From positions 1 to 64,000 of the forward strand of contig MDYQ01000025.1 in the NCBI GenBank assembly GCA_003024175.1: a DNA stretch of 64,000 nucleotides. Direction: 5' to 3'. A program made the translations under genes and the position numbers. Shown piece after piece: positions 44,289 to 54,473 of the stretch. The stretch comes from Planoprotostelium fungivorum (taxonomy: Eukaryota > Evosea > Variosea > Cavosteliida > Cavosteliaceae). The notes beneath the pieces are model-generated. The model did no database searches. It worked only from the letters and a program-made list of their open reading frames with translations, and was not told where the DNA came from. Within the stretch, counting starts at the first letter, position 1. Every line of letters begins with the position of its first letter.

Positions 44289-45417
44289 ATGTTGGCGGCC
44301 CGCGCAACAACTAGCGTCAGCTCTTTCGCTAGACGTGTCCGTTATTTGAATCACCCTCAACATGTGGCGATACCGAATGTCCTAACGTTGGTGGTGAGAG
44401 ATAGTCGATTGTGTCGAATCGTCTGATGTGTCTTAGAACTTCTCGAAACAGAGTGTATTTGCGCAGAAGAATCGTCAGATCACCACATCATGGTCATTTG
44501 AGAAACGTTCGAATAGTTATCAACGTACAACGTCACCTTCTTCGTGTCATACGGTCCACTCATCACAAACATTACGTCGTAACTTCACAACAACGATCGG
44601 TGAGCATCTGGAAACCTAGACCATCGATTGACATGACCCAAGACGATAGTGTCATCTCCCCAGAAGACCATCAATCTCTCTTAGAACAATACAAACTTTC
44701 GAACGGAATCGAAGATCAACAGACACTCTTCAAAGAGCTGAATGCGAAGGGGATCAAGGAAGACGATCTGACTCTGCCGACCGTCATTCGATTGTGCGAC
44801 CTTGTAGGTGACACGAAGAAGCTCACAGAACTCTACATGAACTGCGGAAGGCACCTCGCATTAGACATCGCCACATATCACATCTTGTTGAAGACCTTCG
44901 CTGAGTCTGGACGAGAGGGAGATTTCAAGAGAGTGTGGGGGGATATGGACATCAAGCACATCGATCAGGGAGAGATCGGCTACGTTCACAAACTCAACCT
45001 CTACCGCAAGATCAAAGACTTGAACTACCTCAACCTCACCATGACAGACATGACCAAGAGGAAAATGAATATGAACGTCGATCATTACAACGCATGCATC
45101 GCGGTGAGACTCCACATCATTGCGCGTCCGCTGATCGAAATTTCGAGGCTTGCATCGGGGAGGATAACTCTCAAGTGGATTTATTATATGGTTCAGTGAC
45201 GAGAAGAGGACTGCAGAACCACTTGACGTACTGCCTTCGCGTGAGATTCTTTGCAGAGATCAACGATGAGGCGAGATTGATGGAGGCATGGAACAGAATT
45301 CCTTCGAACCCAAAGTGGGTCGATGATGAGACGGTCGAAGCCGTTCGTCGCATGTTCTTGAGGTATGGAAGAGAGAAGAAGGCACAAAAGATGGTGGAGA
45401 TGATGCAAAAGAAATAA
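44289..45417 (+). CDS. PPR-like, probably mitochondrial protein
   Basis: Start ATG at 44289 (MLAARATTSVSSFARRVRYL), a good mitochondrial presequence rich in A, S and R with no acid. After two or so introns the body reads DLTLPTVIRLCDLVGDTKKL, MNCGRHLALDIATYHILLKT, FAESGREGDFKRVWGDMDIK, MTKRKMNMNVDHYNACIA and WVDDETVEAVRRMFLRYGRE, ending KKAQKMVEMMQKK and TAA. The helix pairs of about 35 residues with T-H-LL and D-YNA-I positions fit pentatricopeptide repeats. PPR proteins bind organelle RNA; the target here is unknown. Close to and divergent from NOP58 (199 bp). The repeat assignment is moderate. Confidence 0.6.
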
Positions 45418-45696
45418 ACGCCCGAGTTCGAGTATCATCATCATCATTTGATGCAATGTGGCGTCGAGCGTTTTTGATTGGATAGAAATACCTAAGGAGA
45501 AGCGGTGAGAAGGTGAGACACACCAGGAGGAAAAGGTGGGGAAAAATAAAATATATAACCTGATTTTAAACAGGAGGGGTTTCAAACGGCCTTCTTCAAT
45601 CCAATAAGAAGGTCTTCCCATTCCACTGTGAGTCTTTCCTCGATTCTTGTTACAGCTACACTTGCGATATGATGTGTCCTCACTCCACTAGCCATC

Positions 45697-46966
45697 ATGT
45701 CGAGCCTTGAGGCCCCAATGGATGGTATCATTCGGTTGGAGGTCTCTAGCATTTCTACCGAACAATTGTTCAACCGATGTCCTCAGAATTCACCGGCACA
45801 GGGTCCCGCAAAACCGAAGACGAAGAAGGTGAGAGGAGGATAATGGGTGGAATATAACGATTACAGGCATACCCATCTCTTCCTCTGCCCGATCTTCTCT
45901 TTAAAGAAGTTCAGAACAATGGTACCCTCAAGTGTTATCTAATTAGCAATTCAGTCGCCCAGACATTTTCTCTTCGGTAATGTTGTGGACATCTCTATCA
46001 ATCTGATGGTTGTATAGATCACCAGAGGTTCTCAACAGTTTGGACTTCGAGCAATTTGTCAGAGATCACAATTTCTTTACCTTCCCTCTCATATCAGTCA
46101 ATGACAATCCCGTTCCTCTCTCATTCAAGTTTCCACAGAGATCGACCATAGAGTTTCGAGCGGACGACAAGATGTTCTGCATCCTCATGCAACTCGATGG
46201 TGATGGAATGTCCCCCTCCATTACTCAAGATGAACAGGACAAGGATACTGCGGAAAGGGCATCACCCCTGCCTTTAGAATGTCGGTCAAGATCGGCCAGT
46301 TTGTGGACAAGGTGAACACGTGATCTCTTCAACATGCAAACTGAACCCTCCAGGCCGCAGCCCAAGAGAGAATCAGACGACACACGAAACCGAAGAGAGA
46401 AATGCCTCGACCACAGCAAGAAGTCTACGAAGATCATCCCGACCTACAACATCATCATCACGTGGTCACCGATGTGGACGATCCCGCGGCAGCTTCCCGT
46501 CTCGTGGATATGTCCAGAGGTAGTGCCTTTGATTTCTCTCTCGAACAGGCCAACCAGACCATCCTCAGCGTCATCAACAGGTGCATGGTGATGCATACAT
46601 CTTCTATATTCACCTCCTGCAGTATCCCGCCGCAACATCTATCGGACTTGGCGGACTTTCTTCATTACAAACTAGTCGACATCAGGAGACAGATCGGCCA
46701 GGTGAACATCATCATCTTCCAATCACACCATCAACTCACACGTGCAGATGGATGGTAGCGATTACAAACAGAGTATGGACGCTGGTCTATACAATCAGAC
46801 GGAAGTAGAAGACCTGAGACTGCCCATGTCAAAGAGACCAAAGACCTCCTCCATCGAAGAAGCAGAAGAATTGAACGAGACGGAAGAGTCCGAATTGAAT
46901 GCACACAGCTACGTCCCACAGGTATCAACAGGGGACACGGACGAGGAGACATTAGAAACATCTTAA
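45697..46966 (+). CDS. Unrecognised, probably nuclear protein
   Basis: Start ATG at 45697 (MSSLEAPMDGIIRLEVSSIS). Splicing of 38-45 nt introns gives a well-formed core: YPSLPLPDLLFKEVQNNGTL, SPEVLNSLDFEQFVRDHNFF, TFPLISVNDNPVPLSFKFPQ, RSTIEFRADDKMFCILMQLD, GQGYCGKGITPAFRMSVKIG, QFVDK. A His/Pro-rich and Gln-rich middle follows, and a tail with MSKRPKTSSIEEAEELNE that looks like a nuclear-localisation and acidic segment. Stop at 46964-46966. I do not recognise the family from sequence alone. The core has the look of a conserved beta-rich DNA-binding domain, and a CudA-like amoebozoan regulator is one candidate worth testing. Confidence 0.6.
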
Positions 46967-47162
46967 TGAAAGAGCGTTATTTATATCGTTTTATTCATCA
47001 TCTATACCATCTCTGCCATCTTGTCTCATCCATGACAAGAAACAAACCTCCTCTCTTATATAAGGTAACCGTTCACAAATAAGAAGAAACGTTAGGAGTT
47101 GGGATTTATTGTCCTTCAGTTTGCTATTGAATATCGTGTGGCCCATCCCAAATCCTAAATTC
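46967..47162. other. Convergent 3' intergenic
   Basis: This 196-base AT-rich spacer lies between the stop codons of the unknown nuclear-looking gene (+) and the sphingomyelin-synthase-family gene (-). No further structure seen. Confidence 0.4.
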
Positions 47163-48370
47163 TCAGACATTGACGGCCGAGCCAGGCAGCTTGACGGCCT
47201 TCAACTTCCTCTTCTTGACGTCGTTGAAGAGCCAGGGTTCGAATCGGTCTGAGTAGACCGTAAATACAAAGGGGATAAAGTAGAAGGCGATCAGCACGTC
47301 GATGGTGTAGTGTTTTCTCGCGGCGATGATGAGAAGGTACATGGTGATGAGGCACAACCACCAGAGGACGCGGGCACCGATGGATTTGACGTACTTTGTA
47401 AAGATGAGGACGGTGGTGGTCGAGTGAAGAGAGTGGCCGCTGAAGATGAGATCACCGCAGCCCATCGTAGTAGAAAACTTGAAGAAGATTTCCATGAGCT
47501 GTTTGGGTGGGTCGTAGTACTGAGCTCCAGGATGACAATGGAGGGCCGGGGATGGTAGGCCGGTCGATAAGAAAGAGGCACAGCGACAGAGGTACAGGAA
47601 AGAGAACATGAAGAGGAGGCGGATGAAGAGACGGAAGCGTTGGGGGTGGAGAGCCATCATCACGATGGTGCCGATGAAAATGAAGTTGAAGATGAGCTCG
47701 GAGAGGATCTTGTACTGGGGAGGGAGCTCTGGCAACAGCAAGAAACCGAGATCGCGGAGACGGGGTCCAGAAGAATGGAAATAGTATGCCTGCAATGATT
47801 TCAATTTCGATCGATGATTGGATCGAGTCAAGTGAGAGGATCGTGACAGGATGGTGATACGGTGACACTGCCAACCGATGTGAAATTATCATGATATCTC
47901 ACCACTCGTGTGGACCAACCGTGGATCAAAAGACATACGACAAAGGTGGCAAGTGCCACCCACATGTACTTCAGAATGGGCTTTTCTCTGCGAAATGGAT
48001 AGAGAGCCAACCATAAAAGAGTCTCCTTTTTAGAGGCAAGAGGAGAGAGTCCATTGACGTGTGCGGTATACGTTTTTTCTGTCGAATCGAGTCAGCGAGA
48101 GGAAATCGACTTACGGATGATATAGATTACCTTGTTCTACATTGTTAATGTAGTATCTATAGACAGATAAAATCCATTGGAAGGTAGGACTGAACGCTAG
48201 CATGTGAGGTACTTTCGTATCTTCACCATCCTCAGAAAAGAAGTCGCTCGCGACATCAATCTCCAGGTACGGTGACTTCAGATCCCTTCACCGTTCAGCA
48301 TCGACACCTCACGAAAACATCCACCTCCTCATCTTCTGAACGAGATACGGAGTCTTCAGCTGAGTCAGCT
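47163..48370 (-). CDS. Sphingomyelin synthase / SMS-related family enzyme (PAP2_C)
   Basis: These multi-pass membrane enzymes of Golgi, ER or plasma membrane transfer a phospho-head group from a phospholipid to ceramide. The catalytic motifs are clear: MGCGDLIFSGHSLHST (first His of the triad) and RKHYTIDVLIAFYFIPFVFT (second His and Asp). Upstream are hydrophobic segments such as YMWVALATFVVCLLIH, ILSELIFNFIFIGTIVMMAL and LFMFSFLYLCRCASFL, giving about six TM helices. The C-terminus is KKRKLKAVKLPGSAVNV with stop at 47163-47165. The N-terminal exons run back through YRYYINNVEQ and SPYLEIDVASDFFSEDGEDT to an acidic segment near 48370. The start codon was not resolved; an ATG at 48423-48425 is close but in another frame without extra splicing. 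Which head group is used cannot be told. Confidence 0.8.
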
Positions 48371-48819
48371 GTGGTGTTGCATGGTTGGAGGAGGCCGCTT
48401 CATAGATCACTTGGTCCTGGTTCATCATTCTCCCCTCGAGAGGATGGATGGTGCGGCGAAATGTTCCCCTTCTGTGAAATTCGTTGCGCGTTGGCTTCGG
48501 AGGGATCCAGGAGTTTCCACTCTTGACCTCTTCTCACTTTTTTTTCTTACGCTTTCGATGGGCTTCCGCACTGTAAGAATGCTCCTCGATCGCTTAGAAT
48601 GCTCCTGCTGTTTAGAATGCGTCTGCTCCTCAGAGAGGAAGAAGATGTGAAGAAGGAGGAGGTTGTGCTGTGCGGGCCGTTGTGGGTCCGAGCTCGGAGG
48701 AAAGAAAGTCCGAGCCGCTCTCAACCGAGGCGGGAACGCTTCATAGGTCGTAGTATCACCACCGGAAATTCTTCTATTATTAGAAGCCGAGGGATTGTGA
48801 AAGTGAATACCGCAGGACC
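48371..48819. other. Intergenic, nothing recognised
   Basis: This stretch contains the 5' end or promoter of the sphingomyelin-synthase-family gene and a short direct repeat of TTAGAATGC(T/G)(C/T)CTG words near 48578-48635. No coding segment with family resemblance was seen. Confidence 0.3.
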
Positions 48820-49048
48820 ATGAAGGTTGACGGTGAGACGTTCACAAGAAGTGAACACAGAGGAAGTACAGATCACATATCCGTGCGGTTCTCGTCTGGT
48901 GACGAATGGTATATTACTACAGGGACACGTCCGCTGCATAGTTTTTCAAAAGGGACGAAATAGTTCATGTTTGTCTGTGAAAGTGACGTCAGCAATCGAT
49001 GGAGGAATCTTTCCTTTTAAAATCCAACGGCAACAACAAAATTTGTGA
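48820..49048 (+). CDS. Possible small protein (about 66 residues)
   Basis: An ATG at 48820 begins MKVD. After a putative 28-nt intron (GTGAGACG...ACACAG) the frame continues EEVQITYPCGSRLVTNGILL, QGHVRCIVFQKGRNSSCLSV, KVTSAIDGGIFPFKIQRQQQ, NL and TGA. Without splicing the same ATG reads a different 47-codon frame. No family recognised, and neither version has strong support beyond open frame and a plausible splice. Confidence 0.3.
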
Positions 49049-49352
49049 GGAATAACGGAGTGACAGCTCTAGAAAGACCAAGGAGTATGGTCATCACAAC
49101 CAATGGTGTTGGCGTGACGAGGAGCTACACGGCCACTTCAGCAACCTTTGGTTTGTGAAGACGATCATCAGGAAAGGAAAACTGCCACCAAGTTGTGGAA
49201 TACATACAATATACGGTCTTTCCCGTTGCTCTTTGTTCATCCTACTCTGTTATACCTGTGATTACTGTCAAGTAGGGTGAATTTCGCCGAATCTGCGATT
49301 TAAAAAATAAAATAGCAACAATTCCCCCGCGATCTTCGCATCACATCTCCAC
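49049..49352. promoter_or_regulatory. Upstream region of the F-box/ankyrin-like gene
   Basis: 304 bases of AT-rich sequence ending in ATTTAAAAAATAAAATAGCAAC about 40 bases before the next start codon. Probably promoter; no gene seen. Confidence 0.35.
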
Positions 49353-50690
49353 ATGATAGTCGCCGATCTGTGGAACGTCATATTGAGCTACGTATCTACA
49401 CCTGATCTGAGCGTCCCTTGCTTCGTATCCGTCACGCTACGAGATCTGGCACAGAGAGAGAGACTTCTTCGTCGCCCCAGTAATGCAACATCAGATTCCG
49501 ATTTACTTCCAGTTCACAGTGTGGAGGTCGCAAAATGGTGGCAGGCTGAAATCAGACATCCAAGGAGAGATGAGATCTTGGAGGCCGCTAGAGAGGATCA
49601 GTTAGAAGTCATCGAATCATTTGGTTGGTCTAGCCAGCACCCCGTATCGCACTGTAGGTGGAATTGGTTCGACATCTTTTGTGCAGCAACTAGCCGTGGG
49701 CGCAAGAAGACCATGAGAGCCTGTCTAGAACGCGAAGAAGCGAAGAGATTCGAAGACATCACAGATGGCCCCCTCATGCTTGTAAAATGTGTGGCCTCAT
49801 ACGGAAAGGGAGAGAATCTGAACATTTTGGAATGGCTCTTGCATGAACGAGAGATAGAAGGACTTCCGTTGGCTCCTTCTTACCCACACGAAGAACTTGA
49901 TCGTCTGATGAGGCACATTGGGAAATCGGCAGCCTTTGGAGGACACAAGCACATTTTGCAGTGGTGGAAGACGCGAACGCACATCACACAGCAACTGGGG
50001 ACTTCAATGTGAGACATCTTAACTCCTCATCCTCTCATTCGAATGACTTTTTAGATACAACGAGGCTATCTGTGGAGGTAACATGGAAACGATAAAGTGG
50101 CTGGTGACACCTGATCATCGTGATGTTGGCTGATGTAGACAGGAAGACAATGGAATACCGAACACGTTTCACACATCCCCTCCGTCACATCGCTATGTGA
50201 CATTTTCACCCGACACTGATTTGAGGCTGATCAAGTGGATCGCCGATGTGAGAAGATTTATTTCTCATCATCCGATCTTCCCATGAATGTTAAATCTCAC
50301 ACAGCACGGCGTGCCTTGGGAGGATCTCACTTACACAGCTTTCCAGAGTGGTGTATACGAGGTGATGAATGATCATGCATCCGTCTGAATGACGATCAGA
50401 TCTTCAAATTCTGCATCGATCATGGCGGCGAAATGGAGGAGAACATCTTGAATTGGGATCGTATCCCCGAGGACACACGGGTGACCTTCGAAATGATCTA
50501 TCATCTGCAGATTCACTCCAATCGTTCGTCGCATCTCATTCCCCACAGATGGTGCAGTTGGCCATCGATCATCACCTCATTGATCAGAGAGACACGTCGA
50601 TCACCTTCTAGTCCTCCCCGACCGAACACTCTTCAAGGGAAGACAGCGGACCATCTTTTCAGCTGCAGGCCTCACGTTGGTGGGTAGAGA
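49353..50690 (+). CDS. F-box-like plus divergent ankyrin-type repeat protein
   Basis: ATG at 49353. The N-terminus VADLWNVILSYVSTPDLSVP resembles an F-box. The rest has divergent ankyrin-like units: RDEILEAAREDQLEVIESFG, NLNILEWLLHEREIEGLPL, KSAAFGGHKHILQWWKTRTH, YNEAICGGNMETIKWLVTP, LRLIKWIADHGVPWEDLTYT and FQSGVYEIFKFCIDHGGEM. The pattern A-xxGH-xxLxWL is that of the F-box/ankyrin families that are expanded in free-living amoebae and in giant viruses. The long first exon is intron-free; later exons are short, and the 3' end (about 50610-50690) is uncertain. Likely a ubiquitin-ligase adaptor by architecture. Confidence 0.65.
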
Positions 50691-50969
50691 TCACCAATAA
50701 AGACAAACCGAATATCTCTTCGTCGTCGATTCTGCAACAAGATTGCCGAAGGCTGTGCCACACTCTCACAATCTTCAGAACTCACTCGTCATCGATCATT
50801 GTGATTCCAACCGAACGTCATCTTCCAAGAGCCACATGAAATTCATCTCTTCACTGATGATCCCATTCAGAGAGTTATCATGCTCCAGCACATCGTCCGA
50901 TCATCCACGCGAAAAGGTTGTGTTGTCACGTGACCAAGAAGGTATCCGCATCATCACAGAATCGTAATC

Positions 50970-52430
50970 ATGCCAAAGAAATCAGCCGGCAGTTCAGAAA
51001 TCCAGGAGAAGAAAGGTATAGGTCAACTGTTCGAATCGTTTGAGACCGACACATCACAAGGACTAAAGGAGGAAAAAGTGAAGAAGGTTGAGAAGGAAGA
51101 GAAGGAGAAGAAACCAAAGAAGGCTGCAGATGTCAGCGTAGAGAAGAAAGTCAACAAGAGGAAATCAGAGGAGAAGAAGATCATCGAAGAACCTGAAGAG
51201 AGCAAGCCAGAGAAGAAGAAGAAGAAGGTCGAAAAAGAAGAAGTCGTCGAAGAAGAAGAAGAGCAGGAAGACGAAGATAAGGAGGACGAAGAGGATGGAG
51301 ATGAAGAGGTGTGATGTGAGTTGCATCGTGACAAAACTGAGGAAAGACATCAGGAAGTTGACATCGACTTTGATCTGAAGGAGATCGTCGATACTGATTT
51401 TCACCCACTGAAATCATTGCTGAAGAATTACCTTGCTGATGCTCTCTTCGATTCCTCCGGTTTCATCGATCTCATTCTGGCACAGAATGTCATCGGTTCT
51501 ACCATCAAGGTATTGTTACATCCTCCTCCGCAATCCAGATGACATTATGCCAGGTAGATCAAGATGAAGCCGTGACATTAGGTAATGGCCACCGAGCGTT
51601 TCATCATCATCTCACTCTCATTCAGGTCTTATCACCATGCTGAGTCTCTCGCATCACAAGGTAAAGTACACTCTCTTCATCACAACCGATTGACCAGATC
51701 ATTAGAAACAAGAGTGTGTCAAGCAGTTCATCAGCTACATCACCTCTCACTGTCCCCAACAACACAAGAAGGTGACACCATCATCATCATCATGGCGAGA
51801 TGATGATCACGTCTCACCTCTATCAGAAATTAGACAAAGTGTTGGACGAGAAGAAAGTTGGATTGCTCGTGAACGAGAGAATGGTCAACGTTCCATTAGA
51901 ACTGGCACCACCCCTCCATCAGATCCTCTATGATGACATCGAGAAAGCTAAGAAGGATTCTCCAGTACGTGATCATCGGCACATCATCTTCTCATCACGA
52001 TCATCATCTCATCCTCACGATGTCATCACCATCTTCCATCTCAACATCACGATCATCGTCTCACACTCTCATCAGGCCGAGTTCACCGTGGACTACCTCA
52101 TCATGCTGTCCAAATCTTGTTCTCTCACAGAAGAAGCTGAAGAGGCCCTAGTCCAAGAGACATTAGGAAAGAAAGCCAAAAAGTCCAATTCAGAGGTGCC
52201 TCTTCTACAACGAACAGTCTGACAATAGACAGAGGTTCCACTTGAAAGCGGAAGACGAGCTGTACATCAAGGCGGCCGATTTTTCGTTCGATTTTCTCCT
52301 TCCCAGCACGGCCGAGGGAGAAGATCAGCCGCTGATGAACGGTGACGCTCAAGTGTACAGACACATCATCGTTATTCCTTACAAGAAGGCCGTGTCTGTG
52401 TCGCAGACGATATCTGCATTGATCGAATAA
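50970..52430 (+). CDS. BCCIP/BCP1 homologue
   Basis: BCP1/BCCIP is a nuclear chaperone of ribosomal protein L23 and a BRCA2/p21 partner in animals. ATG at 50970 (MPKKSAGSSEIQEKKGIGQL). A 90-residue Lys/Glu region ends in a long acidic run (DEDKEDEEDGDEE). The conserved domain follows: EVDIDFDLKEIVDTDFHPLK, SLLKNYLADALFDSSGFIDL, ILAQNVIGSTIKVD, KVGLLVNERMVNVPLELAPP, LHQILYDDIEKAKKDS, FTVDYLIMLSKSCSL, EDELYIKAADFSFDF and VYRHIIVIPYKKA. TAA at 52428-52430. GStvKVD and VGLL-ER-INVP are hallmark blocks. Several introns; one holds TCTACAACG (52204). Its 3' end lies 33 bp from that of the next, convergent gene. Confidence 0.85.
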
Positions 52431-52463
52431 AAGTTACACCAGATCTTTCTTCTTCCTCTGCTT

Positions 52464-53914
52464 TTATAAAAACAGGGCCGCCAGTATGAGTGGTGTAGCA
52501 GCGATCAACAAAGTAGCCTCACTCGAGAGAGTATATCCAGCGATTGTGAGGGGCACAGCGGCGGGTGTGACCAGACAGTCACCCAACTGTTCATAAGCAC
52601 AAGAGACCACAGTCACATTGCTTCCAAATTGCTGCTGAGAGATCGCCACATCCAGAGCTCCAGAAGCTGCCTGGGGCGTCACCGTCGAATTACCGTGGAA
52701 ATCAGCCAAGATGGCCACGAAATAATCTTCGCTCGAAGCGCGTTTCTGATCGGGTTGAATGAAGAGTGGTGGAGGGATAGACTCACCTTATCATCTTCTC
52801 CTAGAACGACGATTCTCTCTTGTGCGATGCTCATGATGGTAGAGAGCTTCAGCGTGATGGAGTCAATCGTCTCGCCCAGGACATTTTGAACCTTTCTATA
52901 CTGCGTCGAAGTGAACTGAGAGAAGCAGGGTGTGTCACGTGCGATCTGATAACCCGATGCGATCGTCTCATGGATGGTGTTGGGTGACAAGACGATGGAC
53001 ATGATGGTCTTCAAATCCCCGGCAGACAGCTCACAGACGCTGACGCTGGAAGCGTTGGCGTAGCATCCTGCGTGGGAATCGAAGGCTCGACTTTGAATGA
53101 TGGGACACGTATCCGGCAGTGGAAGCAGGGCTTTCTGCAGACACACGAGAACAGACTGCAGCCAGACCTGTCCTTGAGCGGTGAATTCTTGTCGGCGTTG
53201 TAGGTACAGATTGCAGTAGTGAGAACCGAAGGCGACGGCGTATCCATCCGAACCGCATGGGACGGAGGTCTCCACGCATCGAGTGTAAAATGAGCAGCTG
53301 CCAGGCTGTATTGTGCAGTCTGCGACTGCTCTCGTGGCGGTCGGTGTAGATTGTGTGACAGATTGTGCTGCACCTCCCAGTGGTAGCTTCTGTGCTTTGG
53401 CGTCCGATCCACAGGCGTATGAAGTGTAGGTGTAGAAAGAGCCCCGTGGCGAATTCGCCTTCGGGGCGATACAAGAAGGATCCGAGGTGGAATTTCCACA
53501 CCCTATGCCGTATAGCACAGTGTTACCGATCAGTTGACCTTGGCAGCTGGAATCTGCATACTGTTGTAACACAATATCGTTGCGTCCTGGGGTTTGAGGC
53601 AAGCTGGACGCCACTGTCGTCAGGCTGGACACCCCGGTGTCCGAGATGCAGTTGTCTTTGGTGAGGCTGGATGATAGTGAGGGGATGGGATACGTACAGT
53701 CGCTTGAAGAATAGGCCTGGAAAGTGATACCTCCGGACGTCTCCACGTACTTGCCATAAGCATTGACGAGGGCAAAACAAGTGTTCAAAATAAAGGTGGC
53801 AGCATTGGAGGGCCTACCCGTACAGTCAGAGGAGGTGTATGTGACTTGGAGCACAAAAGAGGCCTGGCATGCTACTGTGAGAGCGATGAGGTAGAGGACG
53901 AGAGAGCTCTTCAT
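52464..53914 (-). CDS. Cysteine-rich secreted protein, probably GPI-anchored
   Basis: ATG at 53912-53914 opens a signal peptide (MKSSLVLYLIALTVACQASF). The first exon is about 1.1 kb without introns. The N-terminal half is Cys/Ser/Thr-rich with a repeated YxSSDCTG/YSSSDCT/YADSSCQG unit. The C-terminal half has CSFYTRCVETSVPCGSDGYA, FGSHYCNLYLQRR, GQVWLQSVLVCLQKALLP, AGCYANASSVSVCEL and the downstream EIIA-like helix region. The pattern C-FY--C-E---CG--GY and GQ-W----L-CLQ recalls stanniocalcin-like proteins of amoebae and fungi; I am only moderately sure. The C-terminal exon ends SSEATLLIAATPLILAALFL, a hydrophobic tail without basic residues, as in GPI signals. Stop at 52464-52466. Confidence 0.75.
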
Positions 53915-54473
53915 GAATGTATGGTTGTGCGATGCCGACCGCTGTGAGAATGACGATCCATCGCCTGAAATCTCCTGTCGGGACAAGCGGCCGCTTCCAC
54001 CTTTGAGCTGCAATGCATCATCTCATCACCGTGATAACAAAAGCGCACAATTTATTTTTCGGGAAGGTGACCCAATTGGGTCGTTTCCGACGAATGATAC
54101 CATTCATGGTGAAAGTGCCCGATTAAGTTCAGCAATCTGACAACTCAATCCAAAGATGACGTCAAGATAGACTCTTACAATCCATAAAGAGGGGAGGACA
54201 GGAGCAACGGACTCTTTGAAGATTTCAGCTTACCTCACCGGAAGAGGATTGGAATTTGAATGGACTCCCTCCTGGATTCACGTGAAGCGGAGTCAGAAGA
54301 CGAGGAGAAATCTCCTCATTTCTCTCTTCACCTTCGCAGCTCTCACTCTTGACCACCTGAGAATTTCTTGCATCACGCAACACTGTTGAATGCAATGGGA
54401 AGTCACGACAGAAGGTGGCAGCTGCCATCACAAAGCGAGATGATCAGATGATGATGCGTAAGGATGTATTTGT
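53915..54473. other. Intergenic, no gene recognised
   Basis: This 559-base region is the upstream side of the secreted-protein gene and the 3' side of the EF-hand-like gene. A 68-codon minus-strand frame (54225-54431) has no recognisable domain. Confidence 0.35.

Noticed and set aside
49353-50690. Giant-virus origin for the F-box/ankyrin-like gene
   Set aside because: Such repeats are shared with amoeba genomes; the gene has host-type introns and no viral neighbours, so a viral source is not supported.
51023-51417. Minus-strand Ser/Phe and Leu-rich frames that look like membrane segments
   Set aside because: Antisense of the acidic Lys/Glu region of the BCCIP homologue.
53011-53501. Two extra minus-strand open frames of about 160 codons inside the secreted-protein gene
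   Set aside because: Shifted frames within an exon that codes a signal peptide, ordered Cys motifs and a GPI-type tail in the main frame.
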